Notes: generated from the letters alone by a model not told the origin. DNA of 64,000 nt from Poseidonibacter ostreae (GCF_009208055.1 NZ_WFKI01000001.1:79536-143535), one strand, 5' to 3'; positions 35,348 through 44,249 are shown, numbered from the stretch's first letter. A program made the numbers and translations.

Positions 35348-37639
35348 TTAAATATTAATACTATCTTTTCCATCAAACTCTTTTTCATTTGCACTTGATA
35401 CAATTGAAGTTGCAATTGATGATGTTTTTATCGCAATATCTCTTGTTTCACTTGCTACAGTTGCATTTTTTTGTGTTTGTTGGTCTAAAGAAGTTATTGC
35501 ATCATTTATTTGTACAATTCCTAATTGCTGTTCTTTTGATGAGTTTGATACATCATCAATAAGGTCAATAGTTTTACCTATATTTTCATTTAGATTTATA
35601 TATCCTTTAATCATTTTATCAGAAATCACTTTCCCTTCTTGCGTTTTTAAATTTGCATTTTCAACTAACTCTTTTATCTCTTTAGCAGCTTCAGCTGACC
35701 TACTTGCAAGATTTCTTACTTCTTGCGCAACAACTGCAAAACCTTTTCCAGCCTCACCTGCAGTTGCAGCTTCTACAGCTGCATTTAATGAAAGAATATT
35801 TGTTTGAAATGCTATTTGATCAATAACTGTGATTGCATCATTTATTGAGCTTACTTGCTTATTTATTTCATCCATTGCATTTGTAGTTTTGTTAGATAAC
35901 TCTTCTCCTTGAGAAACAGAAGAAGTAACTTCAGTTGCATAATTAGACATTAAGAGAATCTTTTCTGTTGTTGCACTTACATTACCAGTAATTTCTTCAA
36001 GCGCTGCTGCTGTTTCTTCTAGAGATGCGGCTGCTGTATTTGAAGATTCATTTAAAACATCTACATTTGATAATAATATATTTGAAGAATCATCAATAAT
36101 TAAACCATTTTTTTTGTTTTCAATAAGCATTTGAGTAATTGCACTTCTTAAACGATTTATGTCACTTATAAGTTGATCAAAGACTTCACCTTTTTCGATA
36201 TTATCAACTTTTAATTCTTCTAAATAATTATAGTTTGAATACTCTTTTAAAGTTTTATTTATTGTATTAAAATTCATTCTTGTTACATTAATCATTTCAT
36301 TAACATCATTTTTCAAACTTTCTAAACTGTCATTTGATGTCGTTTCCATTATTTCTTGAGAGTAACATCCTTTTTTAACCATTGTTAATACATCTTTTGC
36401 ATTTAATAATAGCTTTTCATCTGTAAGAATTGTTTCTTTTACTTTTTGTATATTTTTATTAATAACTGTACTCATAAGACCAATTTCATCTTTTGTAACT
36501 ATTTTTAATAAAGGTACATCTGTTTTTTCTTTATTTAAATATTCAAAGAAACCTAATAGTCCATTTTGTAAATTTAAAAGCGGTTTTATTAAACTTTTAT
36601 TGATTATAAAAATTGCTATTAATGTTATTATAATAAAAACAACTAATGATAATACAATTGTAATATTACGAATATTATTAGGTACTGATAAAACTTCAGA
36701 TTCATCAATTTCAGATATTATTGCCCATTTTATTGAATCCCCAATATTAATATAAGAGTAAGAAGAAAGAACAGGATTACCATTATAATCAATAACAATT
36801 TCAGTATTAGTCTTACCTTTTAATGCATTTATAGATGCCTTTGTCTCGACTTTTCCTAATGATGGATTAGCAAATGATGCTTTTAATGAATGATTTTTTT
36901 TATCTAAATAACTATCACTTCTCATTAACTTATCTTGACCCACTAGATAATCTTCTTGGCTTAAACCATAACCTTTTCTAAATTGCATTATTTTATTTAT
37001 TGACTCATCCGATATTTGAAATACTAATACAGATTTTATTTCATCATTAATATAAATTGGTGTACCAACAAACATTGCAGGAGCACCTTTACTTGGAGCG
37101 TAAGGTTTCATATCAACAAAAGATACTTTTTTACTCTTTTTTACTTTTTCCCAAACTTCTGCTAAGCCACTATCTTTTAATTTTCCATACAAAAGATTCT
37201 CACCATAATCTGATTCTTTAGCAGCTGAATACATAACCTGCCCATAATCAATATCAATAATAAAAATATCATAATATCCATAGCTTTTCAAATATGATTG
37301 AAAAAACTTTTCATATATATTTGTTTTAGATTTAGTTAATATATTATCAATAGGAAAGTTGTCTTTTGCTTTTACTTCTAATTCATTCGAAACGTAAAGC
37401 AAATCACTAACAAAAAGTTTTATATCTTTACTCTGTGATAAAACTTCTATATCAGATTCTCTTTCTGAGAAAAATCTATTTAATTGTTCACTTTTTGATT
37501 CTCTAACACCTGTTAGATTGTGAAAGTTTTCAGATAAAGATGTTACTGTAACTTTATATATTGAAAATGTTGATAAGGTTATTGCTAAGCAAGCCATTGA
37601 AATTAATATCAATAATATTAATTTTAATTTTATAGTCAT
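35348..37639 (-). CDS. Methyl-accepting chemotaxis protein with periplasmic Cache domain
   Basis: 763 residues. Helix 1 is at about 7-28, a large periplasmic Cache-like sensor (FFQSYLKSYGYYDIFIIDIDYG, DMKPYAPSKGAPAMFVGTPIY) at about 30-325, helix 2 at about 328-350, then a HAMP-like linker and the signalling domain. The conserved tip reads DQIAFQTNILSLNAAVEAATAGEAGKGFAVVA with Gly-Glu-Ala-Gly. Some residues of the usual ARAGEAGRGFAVVA are replaced, giving ATAGEAGKG. No CheW-binding pentapeptide is seen at the C-terminus. Its ligand is unknown. Confidence 0.93.
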   Translation of the reverse strand: MTIKLKLILLILISMACLAITLSTFSIYKVTVTSLSENFHNLTGVRESKSEQLNRFFSERESDIEVLSQSKDIKLFVSDLLYVSNELEVKAKDNFPIDNILTKSKTNIYEKFFQSYLKSYGYYDIFIIDIDYGQVMYSAAKESDYGENLLYGKLKDSGLAEVWEKVKKSKKVSFVDMKPYAPSKGAPAMFVGTPIYINDEIKSVLVFQISDESINKIMQFRKGYGLSQEDYLVGQDKLMRSDSYLDKKNHSLKASFANPSLGKVETKASINALKGKTNTEIVIDYNGNPVLSSYSYINIGDSIKWAIISEIDESEVLSVPNNIRNITIVLSLVVFIIITLIAIFIINKSLIKPLLNLQNGLLGFFEYLNKEKTDVPLLKIVTKDEIGLMSTVINKNIQKVKETILTDEKLLLNAKDVLTMVKKGCYSQEIMETTSNDSLESLKNDVNEMINVTRMNFNTINKTLKEYSNYNYLEELKVDNIEKGEVFDQLISDINRLRSAITQMLIENKKNGLIIDDSSNILLSNVDVLNESSNTAAASLEETAAALEEITGNVSATTEKILLMSNYATEVTSSVSQGEELSNKTTNAMDEINKQVSSINDAITVIDQIAFQTNILSLNAAVEAATAGEAGKGFAVVAQEVRNLASRSAEAAKEIKELVENANLKTQEGKVISDKMIKGYINLNENIGKTIDLIDDVSNSSKEQQLGIVQINDAITSLDQQTQKNATVASETRDIAIKTSSIATSIVSSANEKEFDGKDSINI

Positions 37640-37783
37640 ATTTTTAAACAGTTAAAACCCTCTAAATAATTTAATTATTAAATAATATCAAATTCTATTA
37701 TTTGATTATTTGTCTAAAAATTCACTTTAAAATCGAATATATCTAAATTATTTTAAAATAAAGTTTAAAAAAAGAGTAATTTT

Positions 37784-38161
37784 TTAGTTTGACATATCTT
37801 CATGCCCAAAGTAATTAAAGAAGTTGTTTTCTTTTACAATACTAATATCTATATCTAAAACATCTTCTTTATTTTTTTCAAATTTATAGATATATTCTTT
37901 ATCAAAATTTTTAAGTAAATTTTCATAAAGTTCAGATTTGATATCTAAAATAAATACATCTTTATTTAATTCATAAACATAAATAAAATTTAATATAAAA
38001 TGATTATCTATTTTAAATGTGTAAAAATCAAAGTTTTTATACTCTTTTTTTTCTAAAAGATCCATTGATTTAAAACCTAATCTATCTTTTAAAAATTCAA
38101 TATATAAAGAGCTTGGTAAAGCTCTCCATTGAACATCACTATGAGAATGGATATATTCAAT
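37784..38161 (-). pseudogene. 3' part of a gene interrupted by the IS3-family element
   Basis: The reading frame resumes at ATT GAA TAT (38161 downward, EYIHSHSDVQWRALPS) and runs to the stop at 37784, 125 codons beyond the target duplication. Joined to the fragment at 39450-39659 and counting the duplicated ATT once, it gives an uninterrupted 194-residue protein. The C-terminal part has no recognised family (DRLGFKSMDLLE, FILNFIYVYELNKDVF). An internal ATG at 38065 could start a 93-residue fragment, which is unlikely to be functional. Confidence 0.85.
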
Positions 38162-38188
38162 TGGAGAGGTAACTAAAATTCATACACA
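38162..38188 (+). repeat. IS terminal inverted repeat (transposase 3' side)
   Basis: Starts TGGAGAGGTAAC then TAAAATTCATACACA. It matches the other end at 23 of 27 positions in inverted orientation. Confidence 0.88.
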
Positions 38189-38201
38189 TTTTTGCTTATC
38201 C

Positions 38202-39083
38202 CTAAGCCACCATTTCACTTTGTAACACTTTTTGTTTTTCCTCAAATTTAGCAGGTGATAAATTTCCTAAATAACTATGACTTCTTGTTCTATTATAATA
38301 AAACTCAATATATTCAAATATCTCTTTTTTAGCTTGTTTCTTTGTATAAAAATATGTGTTATAAACTAATTCTTGTTTCAATGATTTAAAAAAACTCTCT
38401 GCAACTGAATTGTCCCAACAATTTCCACGTCTACTCATACTTTGAGTAATATTATTTTTTAACAATAAATCTTTATGTGAATATGAAGCATATTGGCTTC
38501 CTCTATCCGTGTGCCAAATAAGACCTGGAGATGGCTTTCTGTGAAGTATAGCCATATTTAGTGCATCATTCACAAGTGATACTCTCATCGTATCATCCAT
38601 ACTCCAACCAACTACTTTTCTTGAATATAGATCAATTACCGTTGCTAAATATAACCATCCTTCACCTGTTGGAATATAAGTAATATCTCCAACGTATTTT
38701 TCATCAGGACTTGATGCATAGAAATCTCTATTTAAAACATTTGGTGCAATTGGAAGATTATGATTAGAATCTGTTGTATTTTTATATCTTCTTTTCATTT
38801 TAACTTTTAGATTTAAATCTTTCATTATATTTGAAATACGTTTTCTTGAGATAATTAATCCATATAGTTCTTTTAACTTATCAGCAATCCTACGTGTACC
38901 ATAGTTGGATCTACCTTGAATGAAGATGATTTCTATTAATTCATTAAGTTTTTTATCTACTTTTTTTACAACTGATCCTGCTTTAATCCAATGATAATAT
39001 GATGACTTATCAACTTTTACAACTTTACACATAAGTTTAATACTAAAACTCTTTTTATTTTTATAAATCCAAGCGTATCTCAC
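38202..39083 (-). CDS. IS3-family transposase OrfB (DDE integrase domain)
   Basis: 293 residues with the HTH_21-like N-terminus (GRSNYGTRRIADKL) and an rve integrase core. The catalytic triad is visible as D in YVGDITYIPTGEG, D in IWHTDRGSQYAS and E in NSVAESFFKSLKQEL. It starts at GTG 39083 overlapping the OrfA stop (GTGA). It lies in the -1 frame relative to OrfA, so it may mainly be made as an OrfAB fusion by frameshifting at AAAAAAG. Confidence 0.95.
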   Translation of the reverse strand: MRYAWIYKNKKSFSIKLMCKVVKVDKSSYYHWIKAGSVVKKVDKKLNELIEIIFIQGRSNYGTRRIADKLKELYGLIISRKRISNIMKDLNLKVKMKRRYKNTTDSNHNLPIAPNVLNRDFYASSPDEKYVGDITYIPTGEGWLYLATVIDLYSRKVVGWSMDDTMRVSLVNDALNMAILHRKPSPGLIWHTDRGSQYASYSHKDLLLKNNITQSMSRRGNCWDNSVAESFFKSLKQELVYNTYFYTKKQAKKEIFEYIEFYYNRTRSHSYLGNLSPAKFEEKQKVLQSEMVA

Positions 39084-39376
39084 AGAGTTTCTTTGGCGAA
39101 GTACGCTGTTGCCTTTTTTAAAATATCTCGTTCTTGCTTTGCTATTTTTAACTCACGACGAAGACGTTTAACTTCAACCTCTAATGGTTCGTTATTACTG
39201 GATTGAAATTCTCTTGTTGGGATGTTATGTTCTTTTTTATAGCTTGTTACCCAATGATATAATGTCTTTGAATTAAGACCTAAATCTTCTGCAACTTTAA
39301 CAACACTTTCTCCATCATTTAAAATTAATTGAACTGTCGAATCTTTGAACACTTTACTATATTTACTTCTTCTCAT
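39080..39376 (-). CDS. IS3-family transposase OrfA (HTH)
   Basis: 98 residues. The helix-turn-helix KDSTVQLILNDGESVVKVAEDLGLNSKTLYHWV binds the IS ends. It is followed by a leucine-zipper-like region (EVEVKRLRRELKIAKQERDILKKA). The ATG at 39376 follows AAGGGTTAGC; an upstream ATG at 39394 lies before that site. AAAAAAG near the end of the frame is a typical -1 slippery sequence. Confidence 0.93.
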   Translation of the reverse strand: MRRSKYSKVFKDSTVQLILNDGESVVKVAEDLGLNSKTLYHWVTSYKKEHNIPTREFQSSNNEPLEVEVKRLRRELKIAKQERDILKKATAYFAKETL

Positions 39377-39422
39377 GCTAACCCTTATCTTCATTTTATT
39401 TTATCTCAGAATTATTAAATTC

Positions 39423-39449
39423 TGAGTATGAATTCATGTTACCTCTCCA
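39423..39449 (-). repeat. IS terminal inverted repeat (transposase 5' side)
   Basis: On the minus strand it begins TGGAGAGGTAAC then ATGAATTCATACTCA, ending at 39449. The flanking AAT target duplication follows at 39450-39452. Confidence 0.88.
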
Positions 39450-39659
39450 AATAAATATACTATTAGATTTGATACTATATGCATCAATTGTATAAGAATC
39501 ATGTCTTGTTTTAGTTTCATAGTTATCTATTTCATATGAATAAAAATATTCAGGGTTAACTTTAAAACTTAAGATATTATCTTCAAAGTTAAATACAGGT
39601 CTTGACAATCTAACAACACTTTTTACTATACTTTTTAAAGTCCTTGTTATAAAGCCCAT
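39450..39659 (-). pseudogene. 5' part of the gene interrupted by the IS3-family element
   Basis: Begins MGFITRTLKSIVKSVVRLSRP at ATG 39659 behind AAAGGAAGAAT and is open for 70 codons to IFI. It then runs into the IS end and terminates inside it after 17 foreign codons. The rebuilt protein reads SNSIFI-EYIHSHSDVQW across the site. No membrane helix or known domain is seen in this part. Confidence 0.85.
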
Positions 39660-39759
39660 ATTCTTCCTTTTATTTAATATTAAGAAATGTATCTTAACAT
39701 TTTTATATAGTTAATACAAGAGTTATTTGTTATAATTTTATAAAAATAATGGAATTTAT

Positions 39760-40224
39760 ATGGATATAAATAAATACTTCTCAAAAACTAATATCATTAA
39801 TAATTTAGCTCATTATGAAACTTATTATCAAGTAGCACTAGGCTTATTAATAAATACATCAAAAACAAAAGAGATAGACTCAGAAATAAAACTAGAGTAT
39901 GCACTTGGTTCAATTTACGAATTATTAAAAGAACTAGAAAATGAAGATAACTTAGACTCTATTTTTGATACTGAGTTACAAAAACAAAGTGCAATGGACG
40001 CATTGCAACATTTTACTAATGAAAATATTCAAGCTGTAAAAAATGAAGAAATAGATATAGAAAATAGTGTAAATATGATAAATGACAATCTGTTCTTTAA
40101 TGATTTACTTTTAGATATATGTAAAGAAAACCTAGCTACTAAAATAAATAAATGGGAAAACATCATAAATGATGATGTAGCAAAAGCAATTATGAATTCA
40201 CTTCAAGCTTTAAAAAGTGAGTAA
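39760..40224 (+). CDS. Hypothetical protein, helical
   Basis: 154 residues, acidic, predicted all-helical, no signal peptide. The ATG at 39760 has only a weak GGAATTTAT upstream. It shows segments such as HYETYYQVALGLLINTSKT and ALGSIYELLKELENE but no recognised family. It ends in a bidirectional terminator shared with the convergent exported protein. Confidence 0.6.
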   Translation: MDINKYFSKTNIINNLAHYETYYQVALGLLINTSKTKEIDSEIKLEYALGSIYELLKELENEDNLDSIFDTELQKQSAMDALQHFTNENIQAVKNEEIDIENSVNMINDNLFFNDLLLDICKENLATKINKWENIINDDVAKAIMNSLQALKSE

Positions 40225-40240
40225 ACTTTTTGTTTACTCA
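40218..40240. terminator. Bidirectional intrinsic terminator
   Basis: Perfect 9-bp stem TGAGTAAAC/GTTTACTCA with a TTTTT loop between convergent genes, overlapping both stop codons. Confidence 0.75.
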
Positions 40241-40704
40241 TTCCAATAAGAGATACAAGTTTTAGGATTTACTTCAAATCTAAAAAGTTCTGCTTTTGTA
40301 TTTGCACTAGTATATATGTAAGTGATATTAATATCAGCTTCTAAAAACCTTTTCGAACTTGTACAAATACCTTTAACTATAAACCCCTGCATTCTGCTTT
40401 TATCTTCATTTCTTACAGCATCATCACTTTTTGCACCTGTATTTATTTCATAAGTTGAAACAAGTGTTAAGTCATCTGCTTTAATAGATGTGAACATCGT
40501 ATAATCATCAATTTTTTGAGGAAGTTTTTTTCCTACTTCTTCAACAACTAATTTTATAATTTGTCTATTTTGTATTTTTAACTGTGCATCTGCATTTTGT
40601 TGAGCTGTTTGGTCAACTGTTCTAGGAAGCGTATTTTTAATAGGTGTAGATGTATTTGCATTTAACATAAGTACTGTTAATGCTGATAATAAAATCATTT
40701 TCAT
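40234..40704 (-). CDS. Exported hypothetical protein
   Basis: 156 residues with a short signal peptide (MKMILLSALTVLMLNA). The mature domain has two cysteines (KGICTSS and PKTCISYW) that could form a disulfide, plus a beta-rich pattern (TYEINTGAK, ADINITYIYTS). No family is recognised; periplasmic location is inferred. Confidence 0.65.
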   Translation of the reverse strand: MKMILLSALTVLMLNANTSTPIKNTLPRTVDQTAQQNADAQLKIQNRQIIKLVVEEVGKKLPQKIDDYTMFTSIKADDLTLVSTYEINTGAKSDDAVRNEDKSRMQGFIVKGICTSSKRFLEADINITYIYTSANTKAELFRFEVNPKTCISYWNE

Positions 40705-40785
40705 ATTAATCTTTCTTTTTTATTTTTATAAAATATTTTAACAAAAAATCTAAGTTGAAAGGATGATATGAATCAACTGTTACTA

Positions 40786-41187
40786 TTAGTTTTTAATAAA
40801 TAAAAAATCATCAATAAGTTCTTTTATTTTTATCTTGTCATTTTTTAGTATTAAAAAGTGAGCATTCATAGAAAACTGTGAGATATCTCCACTTAGTATT
40901 TTATCATCAGTATTAATAAAGGTATTTATACCACTTCCTGAAATTCCACCAATTGATATTTTAAGTACATTCTTATTAAGCTTTTTTAAGTATCTAGAAC
41001 CTCTAGAAAAACCGATATAAACTCTTGCACTAGGTATTTTAAAACTTGTATTAGTCATATTTGAATCAACACTTTTAAAAGTATGTAAACCAAATAGATT
41101 TGTGATGGATTTATTCATTTCATCATGCTGTAAAGCAAGACCAGAAGATGGGTTACCTTTTATATAAATAATATCATAATCGTACAT
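40786..41187 (-). CDS. Hypothetical protein, possible alpha/beta-hydrolase-like
   Basis: 133 residues beginning MYDYDIIYIKGNPSSGL. IGFSRGSRYLKKL resembles a nucleophile-elbow G-x-S-x-G (GFSRG), but the protein is too short for a full hydrolase. A later segment (SMNAHFLILKNDKIKIKELIDDFL) fits a short strand-helix end. It may be a minimal or truncated hydrolase-like protein; function unknown. Confidence 0.6.
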   Translation of the reverse strand: MYDYDIIYIKGNPSSGLALQHDEMNKSITNLFGLHTFKSVDSNMTNTSFKIPSARVYIGFSRGSRYLKKLNKNVLKISIGGISGSGINTFINTDDKILSGDISQFSMNAHFLILKNDKIKIKELIDDFLFIKN

Positions 41188-41317
41188 TTACTTTTCCTTT
41201 TATAATAAATTTATATCAATGATTAATCATTATAGCCAAGAAGAATAAATATTAAAGATAATTAAGATATTATATTTATACGTCCTAAATGGAATAAATA
41301 TATTTTAAGGTATTAAT

Positions 41318-41554
41318 ATGAAAAAGATTTTAACTTCTCTTATAATTATAAGTAGTTTTTTATATGCTGATCAAATTAGAGAATGTAAAGAGACAAAACT
41401 TACAGAAACTACAAGTATTTTTGCTTGTCCAAGTGGTGATTATGAAGCAACATTTGAATTAAGAAGTAAAAAAAGAGATATGGCTGAAGCACCAAAATTA
41501 AAGTTATTAGGAAAAAGAGAGCCTAATATTATAAATAACTATAATCAAAAATAA
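41318..41554 (+). CDS. Small exported protein
   Basis: 78 residues with a signal peptide (MKKILTSLIIISSFLYA). The mature part of about 61 residues contains two cysteines (IRECKET and FACPSGDYEA). It starts behind TTAAGG. No family recognised; probably periplasmic. Confidence 0.62.
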   Translation: MKKILTSLIIISSFLYADQIRECKETKLTETTSIFACPSGDYEATFELRSKKRDMAEAPKLKLLGKREPNIINNYNQK

Positions 41555-41584
41555 GTTCTTTATTCTAGGACTTATTCAATTGAT

Positions 41585-41695
41585 TTATAATGGTGTAATA
41601 ATATTCTGAATTTCTGATTTTAAAGGTTTAATTTTTTTAGTGATTATTTCCCAAATTTCATCAGCATCTATACCAAAATAATATTGAAAGAAAAA
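41585..41695 (-). pseudogene. C-terminal remnant of a DUF86/HepT-like toxin gene
   Basis: About 35 codons reading YYFGIDADEIWEIITKKI followed by KPLKSEIQNIITPL and a stop. This matches the C-terminal end of DUF86 proteins, the HepT RNase toxins paired with MntA nucleotidyltransferases. There is a stop codon four codons upstream, and no start or N-terminal HEPN domain remains because the fragment abuts the htpG terminator. No mntA relative is seen nearby. Confidence 0.6.
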
Positions 41696-41729
41696 CTATT
41701 TGCAACGCTGAAGATGCGTGCAAATAGTT
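41694..41729 (-). terminator. htpG intrinsic terminator
   Basis: 10-bp perfect stem AACTATTTGC/GCAAATAGTT with an inner ACGC/GCGT pairing, followed on the minus strand by TTTTTCTTT. It starts 10 bp after the htpG stop. Confidence 0.88.
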
Positions 41730-41738
41730 AATTTATTT

Positions 41739-43652
41739 TTATAAAGCTTTTGCAGTAATTCTATTTAATCTTTGTGCAAAGGCAACTGCATCAGTAATTT
41801 CCATACCTTCAGATAATTTTGCTTGGTCTAATAATACCCATGAAACATCAGAAACTAATGCATCATCAGCTAAACCATTTAATTTTGTAACGATTTCATG
41901 ATCAGGGTTGATTTCTAAAATAGGAGCAGAATCAGGCATTGCTTGTCCCATTACTTTCATCATTTGTGCCATTTGAGCCATTTGTGCATCTCCAGCATCT
42001 TTAACAACACAAGATGGAGATTCACTTAATCTGTTTGTAACTCTAACATCTGAAACTGATTCACCTAAAATTTCTTTTATTTTTTTAGTAATATCTTCAA
42101 ATTTAGCTTCAACTTCTTTTTTAGCTTCTTCAGACTGTTCAACTTTTGGAGCTTCAGCAGATGTAATATCTTTGAATTCCCACTCTTGGTAAGCGCCATA
42201 CATTGGAGTAATAATCTCATCAATTTCTTTATCATCTAAGATAAGAACTTCGATATCATTTTTCTTATATGCTTCTAATAATGGAGAGTTTTTAAGAACA
42301 TTTTCATTTTCACCAACGATGTAGTAAATAGCTTTTTGCTCACTATCAGCAGCTTCTTTATAAGCTTTTAATGAAGTCATCTTTCCAGCTTCCGCTTTTG
42401 AAGATTTGAATCTAATTAATTCTAATAATGCTTCTTTATTAGTAAAGTCTTGATAAGCACCCTCTTTTAAAGCTCTGTTGTATTGCTCAACAAATGTAGC
42501 ATATTTTTCTTCATCTTTTGACATCTTTTTAATTTCATTTAAAATCTTTTTTACAGATGCTTGTTTGATATTTGCCATTACTCTGTTTTCTTGTAAGATT
42601 TCTCTTGAAACGTTTAATGGTAAATCTTCAGAATCAATAATACCTCTTACAAATCTTAAATAAGTTGGTAATAACTCTTTTTCAGAATCTGTAATAAATA
42701 CTCTTTTAACATAAAGCTTAACACCAGGTTGGTAATCAGCTCTGTACATATCCATTGGAGCAGTTGCTGGAATATAGAATAATGTTGTATATTCATTTAC
42801 ACCTTCAGCTTTTGTATGAATTGTAGCCATTGGATCAGAAGAATCATGAGAAATTGATTTATAGAAATCATTATACTCATCAGCTTTTAACTTTCCTTTT
42901 GGTTGCATCCATAAAGCTGTTGCTTCATTGATTTTTTCATTTCTATCTTCGATTGTTTTCTTTGCTTCCTTACCAGATTTTTCATCTTCTTCTGATAATT
43001 CTTCAGTTACTTCTTCTTTGTAAGATAGGAAAATTGGGTATGCAATATGGTTAGAATATTTTCCAACAATATTTTTGATTCTTTCTTTACTTGCAAATTC
43101 TTCTGCTTCTTCATCTTTTAATTTAATGTAAATAACAGTTCCAGATGATTCTTTAGTACAAGCTGATAAATCAAACTCACCAGTACCATCTGATGACCAT
43201 TTATAAGCTACTTCTTCTCCAGCTTTTTTTGAAATTACATCAACATGTGATGCAACCATAAATACTGAATAAAAACCAACACCAAATTGACCAATTAAGT
43301 TTGAATCTTTTTTAGCATCACCAGTCATTGCTTCAACAAATGATTTTGTTCCTGATTTTGCAATTGTACCAATTGAAGCAATTAAATCAGCTTCATTCAT
43401 ACCAATACCATTATCAATAATAGTTAATGATTTATCTTCTTCATCAAAAGTAATATTTACTTGACCAGCCCAATCTTGAGGTAATGTTGCTTTGATTGTT
43501 TCATCTGTTAATTTTAAATAATTTAATTTATCAATTGCATCACTTGCATTTGATACTAATTCTCTAATAAAGATTTCTTTATTTGAATATAATGAGTGAG
43601 TCATTAATTGTAAAAGTTGACCTACTTCTGTTTGAAATTGATGTTTTGCCAT
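41739..43652 (-). CDS. htpG: Molecular chaperone HtpG (Hsp90)
   Basis: 637 residues, the usual bacterial Hsp90 length. The N-terminal GHKL ATPase shows FIRELVSNASDAIDKL, TIIDNGIGM, LIGQFGVGFYS and SSGTVI. The middle domain has YLRFVRGIIDSEDLPLNVSRE, and the C-terminal dimerisation region VTNRLSESPSC. It aids folding of client proteins in the cytoplasm. The ATG follows CAGGAG. A -35/-10-like pair can be read upstream on the minus strand; a heat-shock element is not evident. Confidence 0.98.
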   Translation of the reverse strand: MAKHQFQTEVGQLLQLMTHSLYSNKEIFIRELVSNASDAIDKLNYLKLTDETIKATLPQDWAGQVNITFDEEDKSLTIIDNGIGMNEADLIASIGTIAKSGTKSFVEAMTGDAKKDSNLIGQFGVGFYSVFMVASHVDVISKKAGEEVAYKWSSDGTGEFDLSACTKESSGTVIYIKLKDEEAEEFASKERIKNIVGKYSNHIAYPIFLSYKEEVTEELSEEDEKSGKEAKKTIEDRNEKINEATALWMQPKGKLKADEYNDFYKSISHDSSDPMATIHTKAEGVNEYTTLFYIPATAPMDMYRADYQPGVKLYVKRVFITDSEKELLPTYLRFVRGIIDSEDLPLNVSREILQENRVMANIKQASVKKILNEIKKMSKDEEKYATFVEQYNRALKEGAYQDFTNKEALLELIRFKSSKAEAGKMTSLKAYKEAADSEQKAIYYIVGENENVLKNSPLLEAYKKNDIEVLILDDKEIDEIITPMYGAYQEWEFKDITSAEAPKVEQSEEAKKEVEAKFEDITKKIKEILGESVSDVRVTNRLSESPSCVVKDAGDAQMAQMAQMMKVMGQAMPDSAPILEINPDHEIVTKLNGLADDALVSDVSWVLLDQAKLSEGMEITDAVAFAQRLNRITAKAL

Positions 43653-43729
43653 AAAAATCTCCTGTATTTTTTAATATAATTTATTGTAATTTTATCACAA
43701 CTTTATAAAAGGAAGCTAAAGTTTTAATA

Positions 43730-43764
43730 AAAACTAGCACTTTTATACATCAAGTGCTAGTTTT
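43730..43764. terminator. Terminator-like hairpin in a divergent intergenic region
   Basis: Perfect 13-bp stem AAAACTAGCACTT/AAGTGCTAGTTTT with a 9-base loop. It is flanked by T-rich tracts on both strands. It lies between divergent htpG and a DoxX-like gene, so no annotated gene ends here. Confidence 0.6.
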
Positions 43765-43852
43765 ATACTTTAAAAGTTTTATTTCTTTTAAGTAAGTACA
43801 CAAGAAGTAAACATAAAAAGATTATAATCACTTTATAATTTAAGGATTTAAT

Positions 43853-44224
43853 ATGATAAAAAAAATATTTAATACAAAAAACTTTTTTCTTTTTACAACA
43901 GGATTTATTGCAATATTTGTAGGAATCGTAGGTGGAGTAGTTGATATCATTCAACCTCAAAATGTTATTGATACAGCAGAACATTTAGGATATCCTTTGT
44001 ATTTCTTTACACTTTTAGGGGTTTTTAAAATACTAGGAGCTATTGGATTATTTCTGCCAAAAAAATATGATAGATTAAAAGATGTAGTTTATGCAGGTTT
44101 TGCTATAGACTTTATTTTTGCGTCTTTTTCTCATTTTAGTGTAAATGATGATTTAATAAAAGTGATTATTCCCTTAGTAATGTTAGGAATATTAACAATC
44201 TCATACAAATTAAAAGATAGATAA
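43853..44224 (+). CDS. DoxX-like membrane protein
   Basis: 123 residues with four hydrophobic helices. GYPLYFFTLLGVFKILGAIGLFLPK and DVVYAGFAIDFIFASFSHFS are characteristic of the DoxX-like group. The ATG at 43853 has AAGGA upstream. It is convergent with a MerR regulator and ends in a hairpin. Function unknown. Confidence 0.8.
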   Translation: MIKKIFNTKNFFLFTTGFIAIFVGIVGGVVDIIQPQNVIDTAEHLGYPLYFFTLLGVFKILGAIGLFLPKKYDRLKDVVYAGFAIDFIFASFSHFSVNDDLIKVIIPLVMLGILTISYKLKDR

Positions 44225-44239
44225 TACAATCTATCTTTT
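44212..44239. terminator. Bidirectional intrinsic terminator
   Basis: 11-bp stem AAAAGATAGAT/ATCTATCTTTT with an AATACA loop overlapping the DoxX-like stop codon, facing the convergent MerR gene. Confidence 0.75.
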
Positions 44240-44249
44240 AAATATAAAG

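Larger units (their letters stand above)
38162..39449 (-). mobile_element. Complete IS3-family insertion sequence, 1288 bp
   Basis: Two overlapping transposase frames lie between 27-bp terminal inverted repeats that match at 23 positions and begin TGGAGAGGTAAC, with the 5'-TG...CA-3' ends usual for the IS3 family. The element is flanked by a direct AAT duplication (38159-38161 and 39450-39452). Intact ends, intact frames and a clean target duplication indicate a recent, possibly active insertion. It interrupts a 194-codon host gene exactly after codon 70. Confidence 0.93.

Noticed and set aside
38162..39449. The inverted TGGAGAGGTAAC copies as a host palindrome or evidence of inversion
   Set aside because: They are at the exact ends of the transposase-containing segment, start with TG, and are flanked by a 3-bp direct duplication, which fits IS ends better.
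39396..39659. A complete 87-residue gene
   Set aside because: Its last 17 codons lie inside the IS; the host frame continues on the other side of the element.
43763..43984. A 73-residue minus-strand frame
   Set aside because: It is antisense to the start of the DoxX-like gene, rich in Cys, Lys and Tyr, and has no ribosome site; treated as a shadow.
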